Shown: positions 1-7,038 of the stretch, piece after piece
Layout: every line of letters begins with the position of its first letter
Numbering within the stretch: the first letter of the stretch is position 1
From: Candidatus Paceibacterota bacterium
GTDB lineage: Bacteria; Patescibacteriota; Minisyncoccia; JAHISW01; Tagabacteraceae
Assembly (NCBI GenBank): GCA_028711505.1
Contig: JAQTSC010000007.1
Span: forward strand, 1 to 32,551
Direction of reading: 5' to 3'
Length of the DNA: 32,551 nt
The notes under the pieces: model-generated
Database searches by the model: none
The model's input: the letters and a program-made list of their open reading frames with translations, nothing else
Told to the model about the DNA's origin: nothing
Position numbers and translations under genes: made by a program

Positions 1-90
1 GCAGCCGTGGCGGGGTTCGTTATCCGAGCGTACGAAAAACTTTCACATTACCACGCGCTCCGCGCGTGCGATTATCTTTCGTTCAGCGAT

Positions 91-119
91 TTTGGAAAAA
101 GGTTCGAGTATGGTAAAAT
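91..119 (+). promoter_or_regulatory. Candidate promoter with extended -10
   Basis: A TAAAAT -10 at 114-119 is preceded by TGG, giving an extended -10. A weak -35 (TTTGGA, 91-96) lies 17 bp upstream. Transcription would start near 126, only about 28 nt before the terminator-like hairpin at 154-176. The glutaredoxin gene follows at 249. No convincing protein gene was found in 1-248; a 70-codon open frame (7-219) crosses the site but resembles no family I know. Confidence 0.35.
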
Positions 120-153
120 AAACGCACAGCGAGCGAGTTTTAGCAAACTTTAT

Positions 154-176
154 AAAGCAGGAAACCTGCTTTTTTC
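154..176 (+). terminator. Rho-independent terminator-like hairpin
   Basis: An 8-bp perfect stem (154-161 with 165-172, AAAGCAGG/CCTGCTTT) closes an AAA loop and runs into a T tract ending at 175. It could end a transcript from before the window, or the short transcript predicted from the promoter at 91-119, before the glutaredoxin gene. Confidence 0.55.
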
Positions 177-248
177 CGTAGCCGAACTGCCTACCAGAAA
201 AGCAAGCGGGTTTAGTTAGCGATTATCAGCTAAAATTAAATTTATATA

Positions 249-482
249 ATGAGCAAAGTGGCAATTTACACGACTCCTACTTGCGGATACTGCCAGATGG
301 CAAAAGAGTGGTTTAAAGAAAAAGGAGTTGAATACGAAGAACACGATGTTTACAGCGACATGGAAAAACGCAAAGAAATGGTTGAAAAAACCGGACAAAT
401 GGGCGTGCCGGTGATAGAGGTAAACGGCGAATTTGTAGTAGGCTTTGACAAACATCTCTTGTCGGAACTTTTAAAAATTTAG
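249..482 (+). CDS. Glutaredoxin-family thiol redox protein
   Basis: A 77-residue cytoplasmic thioredoxin-fold protein, the usual length for single-domain glutaredoxins. It starts with a beta strand (KVAIYTTPT) followed by the redox motif C12-G-Y-C15, a CPYC variant. The cis-proline loop G-V-P54-V and the C-terminal GFD (residues 65-67), which usually contacts glutathione or partner thiols, are both present. The family reduces disulfides or mixed disulfides, for example in ribonucleotide reductase. The sequence resembles the YruB/NrdH-like branch more than classical GrxA. The exact partner cannot be read from the sequence. There is no Shine-Dalgarno motif before the ATG. The gene stands just upstream of two tRNA genes, possibly on the same transcript. 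Confidence 0.88.
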   Translation: MSKVAIYTTPTCGYCQMAKEWFKEKGVEYEEHDVYSDMEKRKEMVEKTGQMGVPVIEVNGEFVVGFDKHLLSELLKI

Positions 483-488
483 TCATAC

Positions 489-560
489 GCCTCCATAGTT
501 CAATGGATAGAACAAGGGACTCCTAAGCCCTAGATCCAAGTTCGATTCTTGGTGGGGGCA
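489..560 (+). tRNA. tRNA-Arg (anticodon CCU)
   Basis: A 72-nt cloverleaf. The acceptor stem (489-495 with 553-559) pairs fully, with one T-G wobble. The D stem is GTTC/GAAC, the anticodon loop (520-526, CTCCTAA) places CCT at 522-524, and the T arm (536-552) is perfect with loop TTCGATT. Position 73 is A and CCA is not encoded. One A-G mismatch sits at the base of the anticodon loop (519 with 527). It reads the codon AGG. Confidence 0.93.
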
Positions 561-570
561 AAAACGAGCC

Positions 571-641
571 GGGCCCGTAGTATACCGGTAACACACTTCC
601 ATGGCATGGAAGAGTAAGGGGTTCGATTCCCCTCGGGTCCA
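571..641 (+). tRNA. tRNA-Ala (anticodon GGC)
   Basis: A 71-nt cloverleaf. The acceptor stem 571-577/634-640 contains the G3-U70 wobble (573 with 638), the identity element for alanyl-tRNA synthetase. The anticodon stem CTTCC/GGAAG is perfect around loop ATGGCAT, the same loop as in E. coli tRNA-Ala(GGC), with the anticodon at 603-605. The T arm is perfect. The D stem has one A-C mismatch. CCA is not encoded. Ten nucleotides separate it from the preceding tRNA-Arg, so the two are probably cotranscribed. Confidence 0.93.
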
Positions 642-731
642 TATTTTAGAAAACTGCCAAAGAACCTGAAAAAATATCGGCTCGAACTGCATTTTAATTT
701 TGGGAAAAGAAAATTTTTGAATCATAAGTTT

Positions 732-1328
732 ATGAATGAATTTACGCTTTTTGCACAACCTTGGTGGGTAAATTTTTTGATAGCCATTCCATTTGTTTCG
801 TATTATTTATGGCGGAAGGAAGGGCTTGTAATTTCAAAATGGACTCTTGTTATTTCTGGTTTGTTCGGCGTTGCATTTGGATTTGTTGAAGCATCGGTTG
901 TAGTTTATCTCCGTGCCGCAGTAGGACTTCTTCCTGGATACGGTGGCACACTTTCTGATGTCGCTCGACTTTCTGTTAATATTTACCAACAAGCCCAAAT
1001 TCTTGGCGAGTTGCCCAAGAGTTTGTTGGCAGTAGAATTTTTTCGGGAAGCCGCTACCATGATTATGTTGCTTAGTATAGCTCTTATAGCAGTTAAATCT
1101 TTGCGGGAGCGTTGGGCGATATTTCTCTGGGCTTTCGCTACTTGGGATATTTTTTACTACATTGGTTTATGGGCCACAGTTCGTTGGCCTTCATCTCTAT
1201 TAACTCCCGATGTCCTTTTCTTGATTCCAGTTCCATGGTTTTCACAAGTATGGTTTCCTACTCTCATAAGTGTGCTTACTATGATTGCTGTTGTCATTGC
1301 AAGAAAAGATGTTAAAAATTCTTATTAA
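732..1328 (+). CDS. Multi-pass membrane protein, unknown function
   Basis: About 198 residues with five or six hydrophobic segments (roughly residues 8-27, 37-61, 107-125, 128-147 and 160-190, counted from the ATG at 732). Distinctive elements are a PWW near the N-terminus, a GFVEASVVVYLR stretch in the second segment and aromatic-rich later helices. I recognise no catalytic motif or named family. A TTG at 717 would add five residues; I chose the ATG because nothing supports the TTG. Codon choice (many TTG, GTT and TCT, few AAA/GAA runs) looks unlike the neighbouring genes and suggests acquisition. The gene follows the tRNA pair and ends before a strong terminator. Confidence 0.6.
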   Translation: MNEFTLFAQPWWVNFLIAIPFVSYYLWRKEGLVISKWTLVISGLFGVAFGFVEASVVVYLRAAVGLLPGYGGTLSDVARLSVNIYQQAQILGELPKSLLAVEFFREAATMIMLLSIALIAVKSLRERWAIFLWAFATWDIFYYIGLWATVRWPSSLLTPDVLFLIPVPWFSQVWFPTLISVLTMIAVVIARKDVKNSY

Positions 1329-1422
1329 TCTGAATTCGGGAGCCACCAAAGAAAAACTTGAAATTGTCATCGGCGCGGCGGAGCCACGATTTCGGATTTT
1401 GTTAATGACACACCATAACCTT

Positions 1423-1465
1423 ATAACCCCGTTTCGGCGAAATGCCGAAACGGGGTTATTTTTTT
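1423..1465 (+). terminator. Strong rho-independent terminator
   Basis: A 16-bp perfect stem (1423-1438 with 1444-1459, ATAACCCCGTTTCGGC) has a 5-nt loop and an uninterrupted T run to 1465. It ends the plus-strand membrane protein gene. The convergent recombinase gene stops inside the T run at 1464-1466. No good U tract is seen in the opposite direction, so it acts mainly on the plus strand. Confidence 0.85.
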
Positions 1466-2336
1466 AGGTTCTGTTCTTCCCGTGAAAATTTTTATGAATT
1501 TCTTTAAGCCTCCTGTCCGTAACGTGCGTGTAAATCTGAGTTGTCGTAATGCTTGAGTGCCCGAGCATCTGCTGAACCGAACGCAAATCTGCGCCATTTT
1601 CCAAAAGATCAGTGGCAAACGAATGGCGTAAAATATGAGGTGTGGTTTTTTTTGAAATTCCCGCTTCTACAGCGCGGCTCTTTACTATTCTTTCAACGGA
1701 GCGCGGAGTAAGCCTGCCGCCCATCGCGTTGATAAAAAGAGATTCCTCGCCTATTCCGGTTCTTTTGTCCAAATAATTTTTCAACGCCGCCTTGGCGCTC
1801 TGCGATAAAAAAACCAGACGTACTTTTTCTCCTTTTCCCCGCACGGAAAACTCGTCTTTTTTCAAATCAACATCGTCAATGTTAAGCCCGCAAAGTTCGG
1901 ACACGCGAAGCCCTGTTGAAAACAAAAGTTCCAAAATCGCCTTGTCGCGGAAAAATTTCAGATTATTCCCTTTTGGCGCGGCAAGAAGCCGCGAAAGTTC
2001 GCTTGCTGAAATCAAATCAATCTGACGTTCTCCAATTTTGGCAAGTTCAATGCGTTCGGGCGAAAGGCTTTTTATTTCGTTTTTTACAAAATATTTCAAA
2101 AAATTCCGCAAGGCGATGAGATAATAATTTTGGCTTTTTTTCTTTAATCCTTGACGGTTCAAATACAAACGAAATTCGCGAACGTTTTCATCTTCTATTT
2201 CTCGCGGAGATTCCAATTTTGAAAATTCCAAAAAACGAGTTAAATACCTGTCGTAATTTTCAACCGTTTTAAGCGAACGGCCTCGCTCTATTTCAATATA
2301 TTCAAGATAACGTTTTTTGAGTTCTTTCAAATTCAT
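1464..2336 (-). CDS. xerD: Xer-type tyrosine recombinase
   Basis: 290 residues, the normal size for XerC/XerD. An N-terminal core-binding domain (about 1-100, with helices around ENYDRYLTRFLEF) precedes the catalytic domain. The full active site is visible: R144 (in STGLRVSEL), K168 (in RGKGEK), H234 and R237 (HILRH), H260 (LGHSS) and nucleophile Y269 (QIYTH). The family resolves chromosome dimers at dif with FtsK. A single Xer protein may do this alone in reduced genomes, so the C/D assignment is uncertain. It could instead be a mobile-element integrase, but no att repeats flanking 641-1464 were found. The start is the ATG at 2336, six nucleotides after a TAAAAT box and without a Shine-Dalgarno motif. 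Confidence 0.9.
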   Translation of the reverse strand: MNLKELKKRYLEYIEIERGRSLKTVENYDRYLTRFLEFSKLESPREIEDENVREFRLYLNRQGLKKKSQNYYLIALRNFLKYFVKNEIKSLSPERIELAKIGERQIDLISASELSRLLAAPKGNNLKFFRDKAILELLFSTGLRVSELCGLNIDDVDLKKDEFSVRGKGEKVRLVFLSQSAKAALKNYLDKRTGIGEESLFINAMGGRLTPRSVERIVKSRAVEAGISKKTTPHILRHSFATDLLENGADLRSVQQMLGHSSITTTQIYTHVTDRRLKEIHKNFHGKNRT

Positions 2337-2342
2337 AATTAC

Positions 2343-2371
2343 ATTTTACAGCAAGTTTTTATGTCGCACAA
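2343..2371 (-). promoter_or_regulatory. Candidate xer promoter (leaderless)
   Basis: On the minus strand a TAAAAT -10 (2348-2343) lies 17 bp after a partial -35 (TTGTGC, 2371-2366). Only six nucleotides separate the -10 from the xer ATG, so transcription should begin at or next to the start codon. Confidence 0.5.
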
Positions 2372-2470
2372 TTATTATAATAACAAGCAGTTGACAATAC
2401 CCCAAAAAACTGATAGAAAAGATGCAGGCGGCCGGCGTTTTGTGATACCCCTCTATGCCGGAAGCCGAAG

Positions 2471-2495
2471 CCTCGCCCTGCTTTCGGGGGCGAGG
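2471..2495 (+). other. GC-rich hairpin upstream of rpsO
   Basis: An 8-bp stem, CCTCGCCC (2471-2478) with GGGCGAGG (2488-2495), lies in the 203-bp divergent spacer between xer and rpsO, just before the rpsO-proximal promoter. No T tract follows, so it is not a clear terminator. A farther TTGACA at 2391-2396 could start a transcript containing it; the hairpin would then be part of an rpsO leader. Its role is unknown. Confidence 0.4.
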
Positions 2496-2503
2496 TCAAA
2501 TAT

Positions 2504-2532
2504 TTGAAAAAAACAAAAAAATAAACTAAAAT
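2504..2532 (+). promoter_or_regulatory. rpsO promoter (leaderless)
   Basis: TTGAAA (2504-2509), a 17-bp spacer and TAAAAT (2527-2532) form a good sigma-70-type promoter. The rpsO ATG lies 7 nt after the -10, so the transcript should begin at the start codon. No Shine-Dalgarno sequence is present. Confidence 0.65.
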
Positions 2533-2539
2533 TTTAACA

Positions 2540-2866
2540 ATGTCGATTCCAACAAAAGAAAAAGAAAAAATCATCAAAAAATACCGGGTGCACGAAAAGG
2601 ACACCGGTTCTTCGGAAGTGCAGGTCGCGGTTTTGACGGAGAGAATTAAAATGCTCACCGGACATCTTAAAGAAAACCCCAAAGACAACCATTCCCGCAG
2701 AGGCCTTCTCAAAATGGTTTCAAAGAGAAAATCCCTCATGGACTATCTTAAAAAATCAAGCTCCGAACAATACGCGGAAACGGTAAAAAAACTCGGGCTG
2801 AAGAAAAACCGCTCTTTAAGCGACAAGAAAGCCGAAACTCCCACGGAAGTCGAAGACGAAAAATAA
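2540..2866 (+). CDS. rpsO: 30S ribosomal protein uS15
   Basis: 108 residues. The first ~88 match uS15, with hallmark segments DTGSSEVQ (about 21-28), the helix after it, HLKENPKDNHSRRGLL (42-57) and KRKSLMDYL (62-70). The last ~20 residues are an acidic/lysine-rich extension (SDKKAETPTEVEDEK region) beyond the usual 89-residue length. S15 binds the central domain of 16S rRNA early in 30S assembly. It heads a run with a NYN-domain gene and pnp, an arrangement that echoes the classical rpsO-pnp operon. It is expressed from a promoter directly abutting the ATG. Confidence 0.97.
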   Translation: MSIPTKEKEKIIKKYRVHEKDTGSSEVQVAVLTERIKMLTGHLKENPKDNHSRRGLLKMVSKRKSLMDYLKKSSSEQYAETVKKLGLKKNRSLSDKKAETPTEVEDEK

Positions 2867-2876
2867 TATTTAACAT

Positions 2877-3380
2877 ATGGGCCTCATTAAACATAAAAAC
2901 CAGCGCGTGGCTGTTTTGATTGACGTGCAAAACATGTACCATTCAGCCAAAGCGCTTTACAAGCAAAAAGTAAATTTTAAAGAGGTTCTGAAAACAGCGG
3001 TAGGAGGACGACAGCTCATAAGAGCGATAAGTTATGTCATCCGCACTGAGTCGGGTGAAGAAAAATCCTTTTTTGACGCTCTTGAAAAAATAGGGATTGA
3101 ATTGAAAATAAAAGACCTTCAAATTTTTCACGGAGGAATGAAGAAAGCCGACTGGGATGTCGGGCTTACCGTTGACGCGATTCGTTTGGCGGATTCAGCG
3201 ATAGACGCCATAGTGCTTATCACCGGAGACGGAGATTTTGTTCCGCTTGTGGAATACCTAAAAGGAAAAGGAAAACAGGTGGAAATAATCGCTTTTGCCA
3301 AATCCACGTCTTCCCGCTTAAGAGAATCTACGGACGATTTTCTGGACTTGGGAGAAAGCCCCAAAAAATACTTGATATAA
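2877..3380 (+). CDS. NYN-domain (LabA/DUF88-like) putative RNase
   Basis: 167 residues forming one NYN domain of the PIN-like nuclease superfamily. Acidic metal-site candidates are D16 (in LIDVQN), D92 and D94 (KADWDVGL), D100, and D118/D120 (ITGDGDF). N19 of the DxQN motif is also typical. Family members are predicted metal-dependent endoribonucleases. The gene sits 10 nt after rpsO and upstream of pnp, so a role in RNA turnover or processing with PNPase is a reasonable inference. Its target is unknown. The C-terminus (about 150-167) is a short tail after the fold. There is no Shine-Dalgarno motif. Confidence 0.88.
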   Translation: MGLIKHKNQRVAVLIDVQNMYHSAKALYKQKVNFKEVLKTAVGGRQLIRAISYVIRTESGEEKSFFDALEKIGIELKIKDLQIFHGGMKKADWDVGLTVDAIRLADSAIDAIVLITGDGDFVPLVEYLKGKGKQVEIIAFAKSTSSRLRESTDDFLDLGESPKKYLI

Positions 3381-3417
3381 AAAATTAAAAAATTAACAAT
3401 TAAACAGCGCGGTAAAA

Positions 3418-3479
3418 GCCTACGAATGCATACGAACGGCACGAATAAAAATTCGCCCCATTCGCATGAATTCGTAAGC
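3418..3479 (+). promoter_or_regulatory. Long imperfect hairpin in rpsO-pnp spacer
   Basis: The spacer before pnp folds into a 62-nt hairpin. The paired blocks are 3422-3427/3470-3475, 3429-3431/3466-3468, 3433-3436/3461-3464, 3438-3439/3458-3459 and 3442-3446/3451-3455, around an AAAA loop, with extra pairs outside (3418-3419/3478-3479, 3421/3476). About 23 pairs are interrupted by single mismatches. There is no T tract, so it is not a terminator. In E. coli the pnp leader has an RNase III-cleaved stem used for PNPase autoregulation; the position and form here suggest an analogue. Confidence 0.6.
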
Positions 3480-3496
3480 CGGCGCCGCTAAAAACA

Positions 3497-5701
3497 ATGA
3501 CGAACTCAAAAAAATACGAGATTGAAGTGGCGGGCCGTCCTTTAACGGCTGAATTTTCCGATTTAACCGAACAGGCGAACGGTTCGGTTGTGCTTAAATA
3601 CGGCGAAACAACGATTCTCGCCACCGCAGTGATGACAAACGAACAGAAAGAAGGGCTTGATCACTTCCCTTTGATGGTTGATTACGAAGAAAAATTTTAC
3701 GCCGCCGGAAAAATTCTCGGAAGCAGGTTCGTAAGACGCGAAGGAAAACCTTCCGACGAAGCGATACTGAACGGCAGAATGATAGACCGCACCATAAGAC
3801 CTCTTTTCGACAAAAAAATCAAAAATGAAACTCAAGTCGTAGCCACCGCTCTCTGCGTTGACGAAAACAACGACCCGGACGCCATCGCGATACTCGCGGC
3901 CTCTTTGGCGCTTTCCTGCTCTGACATACCGTGGGACGGACCCGTAAGCAGCGTAAGAGTAGGGAAAATAGACGGCAAGTTCGTAATAAACCCGACTTAC
4001 GAAGAAAAAAAATTGTCGGATATCGACCTCATCATCTGCGGCAAAAACGGTAAGGTGAACATGATAGAAGGAAAGGCCGGACAAATTCCGGAAGAAACTA
4101 TTTTAGCCGCGATTGAAACGGCCATGCCCGAATTAGAAAAACTTGAAAACTTTCAGAAAAAAATAGCCTCGGAAATCGGCAAAGAAAAACGGCGGATAAC
4201 CGCCAAAAAACGCCCGGAAGAATTAACGCGCCTTTTTGAAAAATCTTTCAAAGAACGCATCGATCAAACGCTTTCGGAACCTAAACCGAAAAAAGCTCAT
4301 TCTGAAATGCTCGACGAACTGAAACACGAATTGATGGAAACAGTGAAAAAAGAAATCGGTTCCGAATCTTCTTTTTTCGGCATGGCCTCGGAGATGATGG
4401 AAGAAACGGTAAACGACGCAATTCATAAAAACGCCCTTGAAAAAAACATGCGTCCCGACGGAAGAAAATTCGACGAAATCAGGACTCTTTCTTCGGAAAC
4501 AGGCGTGCTTCCGCGCGCTCACGGCTCGGGATTATTTTATCGAGGAATGACTCACGTGCTTTCCGTGGCAACGCTTGGATCACCTTCCGATTTTCTCATT
4601 ATTGAAGGGATGGAGGTAAGCGAAAAAAAACATTTTATCCACCACTATAACTTCCCTCCTTTTTCCGTCGGAGAGATAGGAAAACTCGGAAATCCGGGAA
4701 GGCGGTCAATCGGGCACGGCGCTTTGGCCGAAAAAGCCCTGTTTGCGGTAATACCTCCAAAAGAAAAATTCCCCTACACAATACGAGTGGTCTCGGAAAC
4801 ACTGTCTTCAAACGGTTCGTCTTCAATGGGTTCTGTTTGCGCTTCAACAATGGCTCTCATGGACGCGGGTGTTCCGATAGAATCTCCCGTTTCCGGAATC
4901 GCGATGGGGCTAATGATGAAAGACGAAAACGATTATAAAGTTTTAACCGACATTCAAGGCCCTGAAGACCACCACGGCGACACGGATTTTAAAGTTGCCG
5001 GAACAGAAAAAGGAATAACGGCCTTGCAAATGGACGTAAAAATTCAGGGCATCACGTTAAAGATGATAGAGGACATATTGAAACAAAGCAGAAAAGCGAG
5101 GCTTGAAATTCTTGAAGTCATCAAAAGCGCGATTGCAGAACCGAAAAAACAGGTTTCGCGATACGCTCCCAAAATAATCATCGTGCAGATAAATCCGGAA
5201 AAGAAAGGCGCGCTGATAGGCCCCGGAGGAAGAACCATAAACAAAATCATAGACTCCACCGGCGTTGAAATAGACATAGAAGAAGACGGCCGCGTTTTCA
5301 TAACCGGCGTTGAAGAAGAAGCCGTGCAAAAAGCGAAAGGAATCGTTGAAGAAATAACCTATGAACCCAAACCCGGGGAAATATTCCAGGGAGTAGTGAC
5401 AAGAATTTTTGAATTCGGCGCCATGGTTGAAGTAAAAGGAGGGCACGAAGGGCTTATACATGTTTCGGAGCTCGCGCCGTTCAGAGTGGAGAGAGTCACC
5501 GATATCGTAAACACGGGCGACACAATTCCGGTAAAACTTGTTAATATAGACGATATGGGCCGGCTTAATTTTTCATTAAAACAAGCGGACCCCAATTATG
5601 CCTCAGGAAAACAACAGACAGCAAAACCAAACAATGGAGAAAGCGGAAACGGAGGACGCGGGCAAAACGAGCGCGATGGAAAAAATTTCAGACACAGGTA
5701 G
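3497..5701 (+). CDS. pnp: Polyribonucleotide nucleotidyltransferase (PNPase)
   Basis: 734 residues, normal PNPase length. The order is RNase PH domain 1 (about 1-220), an all-alpha linker (about 225-320), RNase PH domain 2 (about 325-540, with RRSIGHGALAEKAL and the active-site segment EDHHGDTDFKVAGT near 487-500), KH domain (about 555-615, with IGPGGRTINKI) and S1 domain (about 625-695). A Gly/Asn/Gln-rich, charged tail ends it. The enzyme degrades RNA 3'-to-5' using phosphate. The ATG at 3497 has no Shine-Dalgarno motif and follows a long hairpin. The end overlaps the next gene, indicating coupled expression. Confidence 0.97.
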   Translation: MTNSKKYEIEVAGRPLTAEFSDLTEQANGSVVLKYGETTILATAVMTNEQKEGLDHFPLMVDYEEKFYAAGKILGSRFVRREGKPSDEAILNGRMIDRTIRPLFDKKIKNETQVVATALCVDENNDPDAIAILAASLALSCSDIPWDGPVSSVRVGKIDGKFVINPTYEEKKLSDIDLIICGKNGKVNMIEGKAGQIPEETILAAIETAMPELEKLENFQKKIASEIGKEKRRITAKKRPEELTRLFEKSFKERIDQTLSEPKPKKAHSEMLDELKHELMETVKKEIGSESSFFGMASEMMEETVNDAIHKNALEKNMRPDGRKFDEIRTLSSETGVLPRAHGSGLFYRGMTHVLSVATLGSPSDFLIIEGMEVSEKKHFIHHYNFPPFSVGEIGKLGNPGRRSIGHGALAEKALFAVIPPKEKFPYTIRVVSETLSSNGSSSMGSVCASTMALMDAGVPIESPVSGIAMGLMMKDENDYKVLTDIQGPEDHHGDTDFKVAGTEKGITALQMDVKIQGITLKMIEDILKQSRKARLEILEVIKSAIAEPKKQVSRYAPKIIIVQINPEKKGALIGPGGRTINKIIDSTGVEIDIEEDGRVFITGVEEEAVQKAKGIVEEITYEPKPGEIFQGVVTRIFEFGAMVEVKGGHEGLIHVSELAPFRVERVTDIVNTGDTIPVKLVNIDDMGRLNFSLKQADPNYASGKQQTAKPNNGESGNGGRGQNERDGKNFRHR

Positions 5702-6584
5702 CATTGAAAAAGAAAACGCTAAACAAGCGCAAACGCAAAATGAAAGCAGGCCGGCAAAACTCCGTTCGCTTAGAACTCTCAGGTCGGACCTTTCCGAAAC
5801 AGCAAGGAAAGGAGAATTTTCTCTTACGGATATCTATCTGAGACAGCAATCGCAAAATCCGTACGGCGCGCAAAATCCGAAGGCCGGATTTTTCTCCCAA
5901 AACAAAATCTCTGCCCTGATTGCGGGCATTGCGCTGATAATTCTTGCATCCGCGGGAACTTATTTTTTGTTTTTTAAAAAAACCGAAACGGAGCAAATCC
6001 CGGCAAAATTCGCTCCGCAGCCAATATTGGCAAGCCAAGTTCAAAAAACCATAGAGTTCAAAACAAAAAACGATTTCTCAAACCAAGTTAAAAGCTCGCT
6101 GTCTCAAAATTTTACAATAGGAGAAATCGTCTACCTGCCAATAAAGAAAGCAGGGGAAGAATCTTCCCCTTACGCCGGGTCCGTTGAATTTTTAAAGTTT
6201 TTTGGAGGAGAAAACGGAAACGCCCTTTCTCCTTATCTGGAAAACAGGTTCTTTTTAGGGATAATGTCTCTAAATGAAAACGTCCCCGTTCTTATTTTTG
6301 AAATAAAAAACGGCAAATACGAAAATGCCTTTGCCGGAATGCTTAAATGGGAAAAAAATATTTTATCCGACCTGAATTTCCTTTTTGAAGAAGACAGCCT
6401 GGCTAAGCCCTTAACCGACGCCGCGTTTTCCGATAAAATAGTCTCAAACCAAAACGCCAGAACAGCGGAACAAAACGGAGAAACAAAATTCATATACGCC
6501 TTGTTTAATAAAAAGTACATTGTAATCACGTTAGCCGAAGAACAATTCAAAGAAATAATCCAGGAGCTGGAGCTTGCTCCCTAG
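5676..6584 (+). CDS. Single-pass anchored protein, unknown function
   Basis: About 302 residues from the ATG at 5676. ATGs at 5598 and 5634 are also in frame but would overlap pnp by 104 and 68 nt. A charged, low-complexity cytoplasmic region is followed by one transmembrane helix (ISALIAGIALIILASAGTYF, about residues 78-98) and a ~200-residue extracytoplasmic domain of mixed alpha/beta character (segments such as IGEIVYLPI, FFLGIMSL, KYIVITLAEEQF). I recognise no enzyme motif. The architecture is common among hypothetical envelope proteins of Patescibacteria. It overlaps the 3' end of pnp, so it is translated from the same mRNA; no functional link with PNPase is implied. Confidence 0.75.
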   Translation: MEKISDTGSIEKENAKQAQTQNESRPAKLRSLRTLRSDLSETARKGEFSLTDIYLRQQSQNPYGAQNPKAGFFSQNKISALIAGIALIILASAGTYFLFFKKTETEQIPAKFAPQPILASQVQKTIEFKTKNDFSNQVKSSLSQNFTIGEIVYLPIKKAGEESSPYAGSVEFLKFFGGENGNALSPYLENRFFLGIMSLNENVPVLIFEIKNGKYENAFAGMLKWEKNILSDLNFLFEEDSLAKPLTDAAFSDKIVSNQNARTAEQNGETKFIYALFNKKYIVITLAEEQFKEIIQELELAP

Positions 6585-6617
6585 CCCCTAAAATGAAATA
6601 ATTACAAAATAAAAAAC

Positions 6618-6977
6618 ATGGACACAAATTATTACAAAGAAAAACTTGAAGAGGAAAAGAAACGGCTGGAAGAAGGACTTCTAAAAATAGCCAAGCCCGA
6701 CCCGGAAGAACCGGGTGACTGGGAAACAACGCCGACGGACCTGAACATAATGGCATCGGACAAAAACGAAATTGCCGATGTCTTTGAAGAATCAATAACG
6801 AAAGAAGCGGTTGAATCCGAACTTGAAGAACGCTTAAACGACGTGAAAGACGCCCTCAAAAAAATAGAAAGCGGCGCATACGGAGTTTGCGAAACCTGCG
6901 GAGAAAAAATAAACGAAGAGCGGCTCAAGGCCGAGCCCGCGGCAAAAAACTGCATCAAACACGCGAAAAATAGCTAA
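6618..6977 (+). CDS. DksA/TraR-like zinc-finger protein
   Basis: 119 residues. A coiled-coil-like charged N-terminus (about 1-25) and helices up to 85 lead to a C4-type finger at the C-terminus. The finger reads C91-x2-C94, then C112-x2-H115, so the last ligand is His instead of the usual Cys. A GAYGVCETCGE segment is characteristic of the family. DksA/TraR proteins enter the RNA polymerase secondary channel and modulate initiation, with ppGpp in DksA's case. The acidic DxxDxA-type tip motif of true DksA is not obvious, so the name is kept general. A bidirectional terminator follows 24 nt after the stop. Confidence 0.85.
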   Translation: MDTNYYKEKLEEEKKRLEEGLLKIAKPDPEEPGDWETTPTDLNIMASDKNEIADVFEESITKEAVESELEERLNDVKDALKKIESGAYGVCETCGEKINEERLKAEPAAKNCIKHAKNS

Positions 6978-6990
6978 AAAACTTTACGGA

Positions 6991-7038
6991 ATAAAAAAGA
7001 CCCCGCCTGGCGCGCAAGCGCAAAGCGGGGATTTTTTA
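6991..7038. terminator. Bidirectional terminator, convergent genes
   Basis: The outer stem CCCCGC (7001-7006) with GCGGGG (7025-7030) contains an inner GCGC/GCGC pairing. It is flanked by an A-rich run on the left (6993-6999) and TTTTTT on the right (7032-7037). It can therefore end both the DksA-like gene on the plus strand and the membrane protein on the minus strand, whose stop lies at 7036. Confidence 0.8.

Noticed and set aside
7-219. A 70-codon open frame at the left edge
   Set aside because: It resembles no family, spans a promoter-like and a terminator-like element, and has a composition typical of chance frames.
641-1464. Possible att repeats for an integrated element
   Set aside because: I looked for a copy of the tRNA-Ala 3' end before and after the recombinase gene and found none.
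2391-2417. TTGACA promoter as the main rpsO promoter
   Set aside because: The -35 is perfect, but the -10 is poor (GATAGA/ATAGAA at 15-16 bp). The promoter at 2504-2532 fits better, so this is kept only as a possible secondary start.
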